Shown: positions 44,601 to 56,205 of the stretch, piece by piece | Layout of the letters: every line of letters begins with the position of its first letter | How positions within the stretch are numbered: the first letter of the stretch is position 1 | Assembly (NCBI RefSeq): GCF_030269925.1 | Contig: NC_085108.1 | Coordinates: 6,324,001 to 6,388,000 of the forward strand | DNA length: 64,000 nt | From: Bombyx mori | Taxonomy: Eukaryota > Arthropoda > Insecta > Lepidoptera > Bombycidae | Direction of reading: 5' to 3' | Program-made: the position numbers and the translations under genes | Notes under the pieces: model-generated | What the model was told of the DNA's origin: nothing | What the model saw: the letters and a program-made list of their open reading frames with translations, nothing else | The model's database searches: none

Positions 44601-47340
44601 TCCACCCATGTAAGCAATAAAAACAGGACAATAAAATAAAAATAAAAACTTGCCTTTTCTCTCAAGCCAGAGGCTTCGATGACCGTTGACCTAGACTCTT
44701 TTCTCTAAGCGCTTCTTAACTGGAGTTTCTCTATATTCCAGAGTGGCACCACCGCCGTCGACAATATCAGAAGACACGTACAAGTCCATATCAAGCTTGA
44801 AGACGACTCCGGGCACCGCATCATTGACGATAGCAACGCTGATATTGACCCTCTGTGGAGGACTCAGCACCGGCCTAAGTTTCTATATGATGTATGCTGT
44901 GAGTTCATATTTTTGTTGGCTAAATTTTTTTTTTTTTTTTGGGATTTTATGACCTGGTCACTAAGACCTTTAGGTCAAGTCTTATTTTAATTTATATTGT
45001 TATTTTTATGGAAAATGATAATATGGAGTGAAATGAAATGATGATTTTTGGGACATTAATCAACTGGGATGAAATGAAATGAGATGATATGGGTTGAAAT
45101 ATAATCTCAGTAAAATGGTGGTCATTTACCTACTGAGACTTTTTCAGTGGTCTTATTGGAGGATCCCGAGAAGTTACGTTCAGCGGCTTTGTTTCATTTT
45201 CCCACAGCAATTTGATCCTTAAAAAACCGGTATTAGACAAAATTCTAGCTGTATCCTCCGATTTTACAGTTTTAACGCGTTATGGGACCACAGAGGAAGC
45301 GTCAGCTTTCTAATAAAAAAAGAATCATCAAAATGGATTCACCCAGTCAAAAGTTATGAGGTAACAAACATAAACAAAAAACATACAGTCTAATTGAGAA
45401 CCTCCTCCTTTTTTGAAGTCATTTAAAAATGTATAGTAATTTATTTTGAGTTAACGTTTTGATTTCTATTGTTTCAGATCGGTCGCAAATATTACCTAGA
45501 CTTTAGCGTGCTATCAGGTTTCACCTGTTTCATCCTAGGACTTTTAGGTTTCAGATCGAAAAGACACAGGCTGTTACCTAACAGAAATTACGTATCAGGT
45601 AAATATAACTAGTTATGTTTCAAAGCTATATATGCAAACAGGCTCTATTTTGGTATCATTGACACGCTTTTATTTAGCTTCCTAAGATTTTAGTATGTAT
45701 GTAACGGAATCTTCAACCGTGATTTTGACTTCAAAACGACGGATTAGCTAGTAATTTGGTAAATTTATCAAGGATCAACTATTGGCAAGAACAGAGAACA
45801 GTGGAAAGGACTGGAGGAGGCCTTCACCCGAGGAGGGGTCCATATCCAATAACAAAAACTAACTCTTACTAACATTTAGACAATAAGCAAAACAATAATA
45901 ACTAACTAAACAGGATAAGGAAATACAGGCTATTTTATTTTATTTATTGTCAAGGACCAATGACAATTCAAAATTTTAAACAATTAGACCGATATTACAC
46001 GGCACGGTTGCCGTCATTGTTGTCGTTAATCTTTTAATTTCTATTTTATTCTTGTCCTTTAAGCCACGACGACTTTATCTTTTCTCAATTCAACAAATTG
46101 GTGGCAGCTAGGTCCACCATGCATGGCATTCAACGTAATAATTATTAAGAATGTTAGGGAATAAGTATGCATTAAATCTTGGCTTGATATTGAATGCCCT
46201 GCATTGTGTATAAATGCAGCTGTCTATGGTTTGCTCTTCCGATCCTGCGGACAGAATGGAAAGCAAGTGTTTTTAGGTACCTCAAGCACCGGTCATCGTT
46301 CTCGTCGAACCCGTTGCTTGCGACGAAGGGCTCGACGAGTAAATTAACCCACAGACACAGCCCACTGAGTTTCTCGCCGGATTTTCTCAGTGGGTCGCGT
46401 TTCCGATCCAGTGGTAGATTCTGCGAAGCACTGCTCTTGCTAGGCTTAGTGTTAGCAACGTCGTCAGGTTTGAGCCCCGTGAGCTCACCTACTACTTAAG
46501 GCTACGCTGAAATAGCCTCTCAAGGCTATCAGCTTAGGTAGGAGGAAAAAAAACGCTCTTCCCTTTCCTCTCGGTGCCGTCGCTTAAAACAAACAAAAGG
46601 AATCTGCCCGACGGGAGACACATCAAAGGAAAAACGAAATTGTTATTTTTATTTAATTCCGAGCATTTTCATTCATTTATCTACGTTTTAAACCTTCTCT
46701 GGACTACCACACATCATTCAAAACCAAAATTATCCAAAACGGTCCAGCCGTTCTCGAGTTTTAGCGAGACTAACGAACAGCAATTCATCACTACATAGTA
46801 TAAAACAAAGTCGCTTTCTCTGTCCCTATATCTGTCTGTCCCTATGCATGCTTCAATCTTTAAAACTATGCAACAGATTTAGATGCGGCTTTTTTAATAG
46901 ATAGAGTGATTGAGGAGGAAGGTTTATATGTATAATAACATCCATTAAATAGTGGAGAAATACTGTTATTTTTGAGGTTTCTAATGTAATGTCGTAAATA
47001 ATCAATAATAAAATTTCATGTTTCCGAAGCGAAGCGAGGGCGGGTCTCTAGTAGTGAATATAGTGAAATATATACTGTGTGCACTTGTCTCTAATACTAA
47101 CACCGAGCTTTTCTTGCAGGGTACATAGTGCTATCGTCTTTCTCGCTGCTCAGCGCTTTCGGGCTACTTGTTCTGCTGTCGGTACAGCCGAAGTCCGGGA
47201 CGCCACTGAGCGATATAACATCGGGCGCGGTCTGCGCTGTGTCCGTACTCGCGCTGGGTGTGGCCTGTCTGGGCGCCGTCGTGTCTTACTGCTGCGCGAG
47301 CGACCCGCCAGACAACAGAGTCGCCAGTGTACGTTATTGA
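41668..47340 (+). CDS. spdo: Sanpodo, four-pass Notch regulator
   Basis: Sanpodo promotes Notch signalling in asymmetric divisions and is held back by Numb. Exons are 41668-42746, 44742-44898, 45478-45598 and 47120-47340. They sum to 1578 nt (525 aa and a stop), and phases 2, 0 and 1 join exactly. The long N-terminal part (to about residue 360) is cytoplasmic and rich in S, P, R and K. At residues 11-16 it has YSNPAF, the NPAF motif known as the Numb PTB docking site. It also has PPELPPKPL, an SH3-like proline run. Four membrane spans follow: SLTIATLILTLCGGLS, FSVLSGFTCFILGLLGF, YIVLSSFSLLSAFGLLVLL and GAVCAVSVLALGVACLGAVV. The C-terminus is a short SDPPDNRVASVRY. The Drosophila protein is of similar length. 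Introns are full of repeats (R, SINE, RTE, H, P, Helitron). Confidence 0.87.
42799..43085 (-). repeat. Retroposon family R in sanpodo intron 1
   Basis: Reverse orientation, from cctatgctgatagctttgag to the cgacgtcgattcc end. Confidence 0.7.
43654..43978 (+). pseudogene. LINE C-terminal fragment with 3' tail
   Basis: ARHRSRVHPYYLEPLRSSTV and FQRSF match the LINE at 31588. A frameshift follows, then the gtaggcatcggcttggctc tail. Confidence 0.75.
43981..44625 (+). mobile_element. Bm1-like SINE interrupted by an RTE fragment
   Basis: The body is at 43981-44205, and the tail taagcaataaaaac is at 44610-44625. Between them lies an RTE piece flanked by the 15-mer agctcgtccacccat (44191-44205 and 44595-44609). 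Confidence 0.85.
44206..44594 (-). mobile_element. RTE-type LINE 3' fragment
   Basis: Minus-strand frame: RRLHAAEMRMLRWMCGVTRI, then LGWYGHVMRR and GRGRPKKKWMDCVKDDM, the conserved end of RTE-like ORF2. The tail is TGATGATG. Target duplication as given for the SINE. Confidence 0.8.
44941..45207. mobile_element. Family H repeat in sanpodo intron 2
   Basis: From gggattttatgacctggtca to tttcattttcccaca. It is truncated there and joined to a family P piece. Confidence 0.6.
45265..45432. mobile_element. MITE family P, right part
   Basis: It matches 39880-40040 (aagaatcatcaaaat(g/c)gattc). Confidence 0.6.
46235..46555 (+). repeat. Retroposon family R, near-complete
   Basis: From tgcggacagaatggaaagca to atcagcttaggtaggaggaa and an A run. 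The 5' part is shortened. Confidence 0.72.
46575..46795 (-). mobile_element. Helitron-like family C, partial
   Basis: Reverse of 9600-9800, with accgttttggataattttg in place of accgatttggctaattttg. Confidence 0.55.
46796..47051 (+). mobile_element. Helitron-like family B, 3' part
   Basis: It ends aagcgagggcgggtctctag before T, as at 13302. It ends 68 bp before the last sanpodo exon. Confidence 0.5.
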
Positions 47341-47357
47341 GGTTAAATTGCAGCTTT

Positions 47358-47530
47358 TTATCCTATGCTTGAGAGGCTATTTCAGCTTCGCCCTAACATG
47401 TGAGCTCACGGGGCTCAAAACGGAGTGTTGCTAACACTGGTCTTAACAAGAGCAGTGCTTCGCAGAATCTACCAGCGGATCGGAAACGCGACCCACTGAG
47501 AAGATCCGGTGAGAAACTCAGTGGGCTGAT
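47358..47530 (-). repeat. Retroposon family R, right after the sanpodo stop
   Basis: It begins 18 bp after the stop codon, so the 3' UTR must contain it or end before it. Confidence 0.7.
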
Positions 47531-48248
47531 GGCAGCAAAATCGAAATGTAAAATGAAAGTCGATTTAGTGTTGAATTTTTGTGCGTGCTTACACAACGTT
47601 ACGTGCTACAGCAAGGACAACGCGATTACAAACATTCTAGCAATTTCGTTGCTTTTATTTAGATTAAATGACAGTTTTGAATTTGCGCAAACGTCACTGT
47701 CATTTTTGAGGCAAAGGCTTCTAGTAAGTATAATGCCAACAAAAGCACGTTCCTACAATGTTGCATATTGCGCTACCTTATTTGGCTCCTATCCCGCGGA
47801 CACTTTTGAATACATTGAAGAGATGGTACTCCTTACTTCAACCCTCAATAAGCATAAGGCTGTAGAACGCCAAAAATTCGACATTAAAACATTTCTGTAC
47901 AATTATTTATATTTATTATAAATGAATTACGGCCTTTTTTGTAATAAATAAAAATTAATTATCTACATAAGTAACACTTTTATTTGTAATTAAATTTTTT
48001 TTTTTTTTCTAATTAGCCAAAGAAAAGGTATTGCGTAAGTATGATAGATGAATCTAAGAGAATATCTTTGAAATAAGTCATTTAAAATTGGTTCACGATT
48101 AACTTAAAAAAAAACGTATAAAAGTTTGTATAATTATATTGTAAAATTCATAGTTAATAGGTATTATATAATTGATTAAATACACCAAAAAGTATATAAG
48201 TATATTTACTATTTCAATTTAAAACTTAATTAACACATATACATTTGA
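47531..48248. other. Stretch with a 130-codon open frame of unclear status
   Basis: An open frame (to 47921) continues out of the R repeat with MAAKSKCKMKVDLVLNFCAC and more. I recognise no domain. It could be 3' UTR of sanpodo. AATAAA lies near 47943. Confidence 0.35.
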
Positions 48249-48690
48249 AGTCGTCGTGGCCTAAGGGATAAGACGTCCGTCCGGTGCATTCGTATGTAGC
48301 GATGTGCCGGTGTTCGAATCCCGCAGGCGGGTACCAATTTTTCTAATGAAATACGTACTCAACAAATGTTCACGATTGACTTCCACGGTGAAGGAATAAC
48401 ATCGTGTAATAAAAACCAAACCCGCAAAATTATAATTTGCGTAATCACTGGTGGTAGGACCTGTTGTGAGTCCGCACGGGTAGGTACCACCACCCCGCCT
48501 ATTTCCGCCGTGAAGCAGTAATGCGTTTCGACTCGAAGGGTGGGGTAGCCGTTGTAACTATACTGAGACCTTAGAACTTATATCTCGAGGTGGGTGGCGC
48601 ATTTACGTTGTAGATGTCTATGGGTTCCGGTAACCACTTAACACCAGGTGGGCTGTTAGCTCGTCAATCCATCTAAGCAATAAAAATAAA
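48249..48690 (+). mobile_element. Full-length Bm1-like SINE
   Basis: Head with gtggcctaagggataagac (A box) and ggtgttcgaatcccgc (B box), then linker and body, and the tail aagcaataaaaataaaaa. It is the best reference copy in the window. Confidence 0.87.
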
Positions 48691-48729
48691 AAAAAACATT
48701 TTCTAACGTTAATTAATATTGGAGCATAT

Positions 48730-48998
48730 ACTGGTGGTAGGACCTCTTGTGAGTCCGAAAAGTTTATTTTATTTTTTCGCTCCGCGCGGGTAGGCACCAC
48801 CACCCTGCCAATTTCTGCCGTGAAGCAGTAATGCGTTTCAGTTTGAAGGGCGGGGCAGCCGTTGTAACTATACTTGAGACGTTAGAACTTATCTCAAGGT
48901 GGGTGGCGCATTTACGTTGTCGATGTCTATGGGCTCCGGTAACCACTTAACACCAGGTGGGCTGTGAGCTCGTCCACCTATCTAAGCAATAAAAAAAA
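48730..48998 (+). mobile_element. Bm1-like SINE with ~25-bp AT insertion
   Basis: After gtgagtccg an extra aaaagtttattttattttt is present before gcgcgggtaggc. Confidence 0.8.
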
Positions 48999-49349
48999 GC
49001 AAATTTTATGTATTCTCTTGTAACATAGTTTTTTTTTTTTATTAATTTATGAGTTCCTCAAGTCGAAGAGAGACGAATGTGTTTTATTAAAAGCCTACTA
49101 ATTAATTATTTTCTAATATATATACGTAAATTAGAGTTTTAAATACTTCAACTCTCTCACTAATCTTGTTTAAGTAATAGTAGGTACCTATGAGAATAAT
49201 AAGGATATGGACATAATTAGACAATAAGTAATGCAAATAATTTAATACAAATGTTAATAATTGTGAAAATAAAAATTGTTCGCTTATTTGTTTGTCTCTT
49301 TCTTTCCTTCGTTTTCATATTCTTGAGTAAATATTTTTTTATGTAACCT

Positions 49350-49602
49350 TACCATGGCCACATAGCACGAAGAGAGGACGGTCGATGGGGCAGAAAGATC
49401 CTGGAGTGGCGACCACGTACTGGCAAGCGCAGTGTGGGACGGCCACCTACTAGATGGACCGACGACCTAATAAAAAGCGCTGGGTCTCGTTGGATGCAGG
49501 TGGCAATGGACCGGTCGCACTGGAAATCTGTTGGAGAGGCCTATGTTCAGCAGTGGACGGCGATAGGCTGAAATGATGATGATGATGATGATGAACCTTA
49601 CC
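49350..49602 (+). mobile_element. RTE-type LINE 3' end with (ATG)n tail
   Basis: The + frame shows LEWRPRTGKRSVGRPPTRWT and SAGSRWMQVAMDRSHW, then QQWTAIG and a (atg)n run. Confidence 0.8.
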
Positions 49603-50221
49603 ATAATCCCTTTATTAAAGTCTGTTGCAAATGACGTCACGCAACAAATGTAGGGACTTTAAGAACTGGAAGGTGGTCTTGTGCCAAAAAAACACACATA
49701 AAAAATATTTAGTGGTTACTGGAGTCCACAGACATCAACAAGGTAAATTAAAGTCTCTAATACAGCTTTTTTTCCTACCTGTTCCCTATTAGCCCAAGGG
49801 CTTATTCCAGCTACGCCCGGACGGATTTTTCTAAATTGTCGCTGTCAAACCAAAACCTGCTATGTACAAAAACTCTATTTTGAATTAACGAGTAAAAACA
49901 TTTTCGTATAAAATTTTATATGCAGGTGAATTTTTAAGTACTATATCAAATGAAAGCTATAGATAAATATTAAAGCTATAGACACTTAACAGTTTTTTTA
50001 TACGGTAGACAGGGCTGTGAACTATACGAAAAGGTCATAAAGTTACGAAAAGGTCAAAATCTCAAAAAGTGCACATAGGTAGCAGATTTTGGTTTGACAA
50101 CGACGAAATGCCATTTAGATTAAATGAAGTAATGTTAAATGATAATCAATAATAGTCAACAATAATATTTGGTAAAATTAGGCTTGAGCATGCAAATGCA
50201 GATGAAAGTTTACCTGCTAAA
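49603..50221. other. AT-rich stretch without recognised gene
   Basis: A short SINE trace lies near 49710-49745. Nothing else is clear. Confidence 0.45.
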
Positions 50222-50482
50222 CTAATCTTTCCCAAAGCGGGCGATAACGCCCCCTTTTGGGCGCTGCGGGCCAAAAGGGGGGCGGTAAGAGACCTAGAAA
50301 AAAAGGGGGTGTTATGTAGAGGTTTAGGATGCCATTTGTAATTTCATCTAGGAGGACTCTTAGACACCGACTGAGCTCTCGGTGTAGTGGATTTTAAGTA
50401 AGTGAAAAAATGGGGGCGCTAAAAAATAATTTATTCTCAAAGTGGACAGTAGACAAAATAAGTTTGAGAGCCCCTGGACTAA
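50222..50482. mobile_element. hAT-like MITE
   Basis: tttcccaaagcgggcgataa at the left and tttgagagcccctg at the right resemble the CAGGG...CCCTG ends of hAT elements. Inner parts (cgcccccttttgggcgc / gggggcgctaaaa) are inverted. Confidence 0.4.
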
Positions 50483-50629
50483 AGGATTAAATCTTAGATT
50501 TTCCTGACGACAAAATTGATTTGTGTTTTATTTTAAATTCCATACCTACTTCTTTCCTTACCTTTTCTTATTTGCCTGCATACAATGCAATTCAACGGGT
50601 ATTTAAATATATATATTTAAATTATTTGT

Positions 50630-50875
50630 TTATTGCTTAGTTGCTTAGATGGGTGGCCGAGCTCACAGCCCACCTGGCGTTAAGTGATTACTGGAGCCCA
50701 TAGACATCTACGACGTAAATGCGCCATCCAGCTTGAGATATAAGTTCTAAGGTCTCAGTATGGTTACAACGGCTGCCCCACCCTTCAAACCGAAACGCAT
50801 TACTGCTTCACGGCAGAAATAGGCAAGACGGTGGTACCTACCCGTACAGACTTACAAGAGCTCCTACCACCAGTA
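50630..50875 (-). mobile_element. Bm1-like SINE, 5'-truncated
   Basis: The minus strand reads CTGGTGGTAGGAGCTC to AAGCAACTAAGCAAT. Confidence 0.82.
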
Positions 50876-50903
50876 TTGCGACACCAACAAAACATCCTCT
50901 CAC

Positions 50904-51026
50904 CTGTTCTTATGATCGTCCGGATCTCTGACTGTCACATCGCAAATGGTGCATTCCGTGAACATTGTCCCATCTAAGGCCTTAATTTGATCACAATCCA
51001 AGTCTAGTGAGGAGAACCGCTCTTTA
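50904..51026 (-). CDS. Possible orphan exon with a CxxC motif
   Basis: A minus-strand open frame reads ERFSSLDLDCDQIKALDGTM, then FTECTICDVTVRDPDDHKN, and ends at AACAG before a good donor GTGAGA. TECTICD...DDH could be half of a zinc-binding site (C-x2-C, then H). Codon use looks like real coding sequence. The other end is uncertain, and no partner exons are seen. It may be one exon of a gene in the 47-56 kb interval, or a relic. Confidence 0.4.
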
Positions 51027-53020
51027 AATCATCACGCTCATCCTCGATAACCTATCAGAGGTCTTACCAGAGACTCACAAGAGGTCCTACAACCAGTAAA
51101 TCAAAGCGTACAATAATTATTATACATTCAAATGAAGCTAAAAAGGCATATAGTGTAGTAGTATAAACACGCGGAAAGAAGTTGTACTGCGGGTGATGAG
51201 AGAACAGTCATCAAACTAGGCACGACTTTCAGAAATGAAGATGCCAACTCATAAGAAGAAGAGTATGTACGTAGATATCAAGAGCCACAGTGAAAGGCTA
51301 TTTGGTATAGGTGATATTTCGCTTAACACGAGACATATAGCTTTGTAATTAAAGGTCCGTCTTAGTTGGTATTAGCATCAACAGTTTGAACTTCAATTAT
51401 GTTTACCCCATTCATATAGCTGAAGAAGGTTTTTTTGATATTGTTTCCATCTTAAAAACTTGAAATGACTCTGCTGTAAAGTTGCAAAAATTGTGTCACT
51501 CATACCTCTGTGCACCTGCGTAAATTGATTTTAGGCGGCAGCGTATACTGAACTTGTGCGTCACCGCTTTCTTAATTGATTACCGGTTACCAGGTAGACG
51601 GCTGATAGCGATAAGATCGCCTTTGTGTTATTCATTTGACTAATTTTAATTATGTTTTGTACAATGAAGTGAAAGTATTTGATTAAATGTTTTATTGTGC
51701 ACCTGCTCTATGAAATTATACAGTAAGTATTTTTTGAGCGTAGATCATAAAATATGTTTGAAAAACTATTTATTTGAAGTGATTTTCTTGAATTCATGGT
51801 TTTCGTGAAACGGAAAGGTACTGTCAAGTGTCAAAGGTGTGAAATATTCTGTTCCATATAAAAGTTCAGATTTCAGCCACTTTTATAGCATAAGAACAGC
51901 TTGACAACTGTTGTGATTCGTGCTCGAGACAAAGATACCAACAAATATGTTTGAGATCACGTTGTGTAGGAAACGCGTCTCGAACCAAACTAAAACATAG
52001 AAAATAAACTTGCAGCGATTTAATCACCTTACTGTGCTAATTTGATAACAATACAATTGTTTGATAACATAAAATTAATTGAAACAATCTCACAACGAGA
52101 TGTATAATTATTAGTAACGTGCCATTAACTGCATTTCAATTTATACCCATCGAATTATGCATTTTATGACAAGTTAATAAGTTTATTTGCATTTGGACCA
52201 AAGAGTTGGTAATTGGTGAGTCTTTGTTTGTGTAATTTTTTCTAAACATTGGTTTATTGGCTTAACTTTATGATTACATGAACGAATTGTTTGTGATATT
52301 TTATGATTAAGTTTTTCTGTTAAATCTCTCTGATCTTTGTTCAAAATATGGGTATCCATTTTAATAGTTTATGGAAAATAACTAAGAAATGTTATTTACG
52401 CACATAATAACACAAACATGAGTACAAAACATGTTAATTAACTTCAATCTTTTTATCACAATAATATTTGCAATTTTGTAAAATGAGTTCTAAAGATTTA
52501 AACCAAAATTTGTTGAAAAGTAAAATATTGTGATGTTTGCTAGAATTATTCTGGTTTTATTTACTGATAGGCCCCATATCGTATCCCAAGTAGTATTAGT
52601 TAGCCCGTACATTACCTGATTGTAAGTGGTTACAAGCCCCATTCAAGCTGAAAGTTAGTGAAATGATTAATTGATATATTAATATCCCAGCCCTAAAGGT
52701 AAGATAAAATGACTTTTATGGTCTCGGGTTAGTTTATTTTACTTTCCGTTCCTCAGTGAGGTTGTTGATATGTACAACTAACTAACATGCTATTACAGCA
52801 TTCACTGTCTCTAGCTTTGTGGGAAAGAAGTTGGAGTCTAAGTTCCTTTGTGTCCTATTATGTCCAATTAAGTTCTTGTTAATTGTTTTTTTTGTATGTA
52901 TTGCAAAATTTTATGGAAAAATATATGTATGGCTATCATTAGCCTATATATTCAATTTAGTTTTACTTTCTGTGTCTCTACTTATTATTGTATTGTAACT
53001 TACAAGTATGTACTATTTCA
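51027..53020. other. Long AT-rich stretch, largely repeat-free
   Basis: Apart from a 35-bp SINE trace at 51064-51098, no repeat or coding frame is recognised. It is the longest unique-looking tract in the window, and it lies between sanpodo and Start1. It may hold regulatory DNA or first exons of Start1. Confidence 0.45.
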
Positions 53021-53021
53021 G

Positions 53022-53140
53022 TAGGCAGCGGCTTGGCTCTGCTCCTGGCATTACTGAAGTCCATGGGCGACGGTAACCACTTACCATCAGGTGGGCCGTA
53101 CGATCGTCTGCCTACAAAGGCAATAAAAAAAAAAAATGTA
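53022..53140 (+). repeat. LINE 3' tail fragment
   Basis: gtaggcagcggcttggctct to ggcaataaaaaaaaaa. Confidence 0.75.
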
Positions 53141-53324
53141 ACTGAATTTTTTAAAGAAAAAAAATAATTGGAAATATTGTTAGTTTACTCTCCAAAGCAT
53201 GTAGTAATTGATTTTCTTATATTTCAAGGACTCGAATCAAATTATTCCATTTGCATCAAACTTGGGTAAAAAAGAGATTCTTCATTTAATTAAATAACCT
53301 AAGATTTCGTATCGCTACGCACTT

Positions 53325-53500
53325 TGTAAGCCTCTTCTGGTAGATTCTACCATCCTGCCCATTTCTTCGGTGAAGCAGTCACGCAGTTCAGTTTTAAGAC
53401 TTTGACAGCCATTACAAAATAGCATTGATATATTGACCCCATATCACCCGGTGAGTGACAGAGGTCACGTTCTGATGTTCCTGTGTCTCCAGTAACTGTT
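53325..53500 (+). repeat. Old SINE copy
   Basis: A diverged Bm1-like body (ctaccatcctgcccatttct, then gtgaagcagt). Confidence 0.5.
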
Positions 53501-53514
53501 TAACATGACTTTGA

Positions 53515-53820
53515 GTTTACTCACCAATCTAATGCAAACATTAACAACATTAACATCTCGCCTATAGCTGTCCTCTGTTGAGCATAGGCCACTCCAATCA
53601 ATCTCCGCTGCGACTGATCCGTTACCACCTGCATCCAACGTGACCCAGAAATTTTCATTAGCTTGTGAGTCCATCTGGTAGGTGGCCGTCCCACACTGCA
53701 CTTGCCAGTACGTGGTCTCCACTCTATAATATATCTGTCCAACCGGCAGTACGATCTTTTTATCTGGGCTGCCCATTGCCACTTCAGGTTGACAATCCTA
53801 CGGGCTTTGTCAGAAAGCAT
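53515..53820 (-). pseudogene. RTE-type LINE 3' fragment
   Basis: The minus frame reads RRIVNLKWQWAAQIKR, then EWRPRTGKCSVGRPPTRWT and GSRWMQVVTDQSQ. It is homologous to 49350-49602. Confidence 0.75.
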
Positions 53821-54440
53821 GCTCCTATGCTCAATTGCCTATCTAATTTTCACCACTTATTCTGATTACGTTGTATTGTTAGACCACACGATCTAGTGGT
53901 ACCAGGTTATCTTTGAAGTTTATATGCATATTATAAAAATGGAAAAATAGAAATAATTTTTTTCATTCCGTGCCAAAAATAGATTATATAGACAGATAGA
54001 TAGACAGTCACAACTTTGTGATGTGGTTAAAGAATCCTTTTAAATAAGTTTACGATTAAACTTTGTATTTCCGTGCCTGTCATGTATGATAACATTGTGT
54101 TATCATTCACAATGGGTTATAAATAAACGAATTGTAATAATACTAATGTCACTCTGACCCACTCTTTGACGAATATCACTATTCTATTCGATTATCACTA
54201 CACTATTCTATCACTATTGTAAACTATTCGTGTGCCACATGTTATCTGTTGATATTCCTGTGCACTACAAGTGTACCAATTTACTTCTTAATTGGATGAA
54301 TTGATAACAAAGTTTTTTTAATTTTTTTTATTTTTTTTTTATTTACAATCAGTATCCAGTACTTTTATTAGATGCGTTGAAATTTTCTTAGTCAGTAAGA
54401 GCGTGACTCCAGCGAGCCATCTACTCTAAATTTGAGATTT
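53821..54440. other. AT-rich stretch without recognised gene
   Basis: Nothing beyond short A/T runs. Confidence 0.45.
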
Positions 54441-54452
54441 GTCATTGAACTA

Positions 54453-55383
54453 CTATATGACTTCTTTTCTCTTGAGCCGTTTACCGTAACTTCGTTTTTT
54501 CAAGGCGGTAGCCAGATTGTTTGGGTGCTTTTCCAATCTTTCGTGGTGTTTTTGTTTAAATTTTACGATTTCCTGCATTATTGTAGGCATCCCTAGTTCT
54601 CTGTGTATTTCATTGTTTGTGACCAACCACGGAACACCACTTATGGAGCGCAAGATACAGTTTTGCATTCTTTGTATTATATTGATATTCGAATTGCAGG
54701 CGCTACCCCATAATTCGATTCCGTACAACCAAACTGGCTTAAGGATAACTTTGTAAATTAAAAGTTTGTTGTCAACACTCAGCTTGCTGTTACGTCCCAA
54801 CAGCCAATGGAGATTTTTGTATCGGATGTTTAGTTCCTGTCTCTTAGTCCTCCTGTCTCTCCTGACCTTTTTGTAATCTCTGTGATGCTACAAAGCGATC
54901 CGTGTGACTCGCCAATATTGCAGTATCATCGGCGAATGTTGCAGTGGTAACATCATTAACCTCAGGTAGGTCAGCAGTGTATATAGTATATAATAGTGGT
55001 CCCAGGACTGATCCCTGTGGTACACCTGCTGCGATATCGCAGAATCGTGACAAAGAATCCCCTTCTTTCACCTGGAATATTTTGTCTGCGAGATACGATT
55101 TTAGCAGATAATAATACTGATGAGGTAGCGCTGCCTTTAATTTATAGAGGAGGCCTTTATGCCAAACTTTATCAAAGGCCTGCTGTATATCCAGAAACGC
55201 CGTAGTTTCATAGTCTTCGTCTGTTAGATCAATTTGAAGACCACTAAATTTATTTGAGGTTATCACAGATTCTGGGACTGGACCGTAAGATGTTTTCTTT
55301 CTTTTGAGACCTCTGCTTACAGGAACTCTTTGCCATGGTGGTGGGCATGTAGTATCAGTAAAAATTAATTTATAAAGGCTCAA
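54453..55383 (-). pseudogene. Jockey-type LINE reverse transcriptase, frameshifted
   Basis: The first part (55383-54844) has AFLDIQQAFDKVWHKGLLYK, then AAGVPQGSVLGPLLYTIYTA and catalytic TATFADDTAIL. A frame change near 54840 leads to YKVILKPVWLYGIELWGSAC and QRMQNCILRSISGVPWLVTN (54800-54453). Neither ORF1 nor endonuclease is seen. It is a dead fragment. Confidence 0.8.
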
Positions 55384-55839
55384 GTGAGTTTGTTACACTA
55401 CATCAGGCGTCTCTTTTGAAATGACCAACCGTAAACTTCTGTTAATACAAGAATCTGTATCCCAGAATCGTCGAGGTCCTTGCTGCTCGCACGTACTATA
55501 CATCAACTTGACGACAGTCGTAAGGTAATCGTATCAAGCGAGCTTGGACTCAGCTCTCCAGTATTTAGCAGTCTATTGCTCCCTATCATCGACGATCACT
55601 TCTTTGCCAGATTGTATCAGACTTATCCTCCTCCGTCCTGACTCACATCCCTCATGTTTGAGGATCGTGACCGTCTCCGCCCATTATCCTTCTCTGGATA
55701 ATGTTTCGCCATCTTCCTCAGTTCTCGGCGATGTGTATGGCATCGTAGACTGTAGTATCTAGTGTGGTGCAGATTTGGTCGGACCAGCGCAATGGACCAG
55801 ACTTATGTACTACCGGTAATAATGTAAGCGTCTATACTA
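55384..55839. other. Unassigned stretch
   Basis: No repeat recognised with confidence. An open frame at 55544-55762 has no recognisable domain. Confidence 0.4.
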
Positions 55840-56010
55840 TCATCTGAAGGTTTGAAGGGTGGGGTAGCCGTTGTAACTATATTTGAGACCTTAGAACTTA
55901 TATCTCAAGGTGGGTGGCGCAAATGCGACGTAAATACGTCGTAAATGTCTATGGGCTCCAGTAATCACTTAACACCAGGTGGGCTGTGATCGCGTCCACT
56001 CATCTACTGG
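55840..56010 (+). mobile_element. Bm1-like SINE, 3' part
   Basis: From gaaggtttgaagggtggggt to tccactcatcta. Confidence 0.72.
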
Positions 56011-56205
56011 GATTCTGTATATAAGCAACGATTCATTTCGGTGAGAATGGTGGTACAGCTATTAATTATAAACATTGAGTCCTCTCAAACTTCAAAAGAT
56101 TCCAATCAATACACTTTGGTAGCCTCAATAGCAAAAGGGCTCGTTTTAAAAATCATTTTGCCGTTGCTATCGCATTATTATAATAGATTTCCTAATTGGT
56201 TCCAG

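Noticed and set aside
47400..47921. 173-codon open frame after sanpodo as a gene
   Set aside because: Its first third is antisense of retroposon family R. The rest has no recognisable domain or conserved pattern.
48249..48330. tRNA-like sequence (A and B boxes) as a tRNA gene; also at 38546, 26300, 36040 and 63130
   Set aside because: The boxes sit at the head of SINE copies. The cloverleaf is not complete, and the same sequence recurs with SINE bodies.
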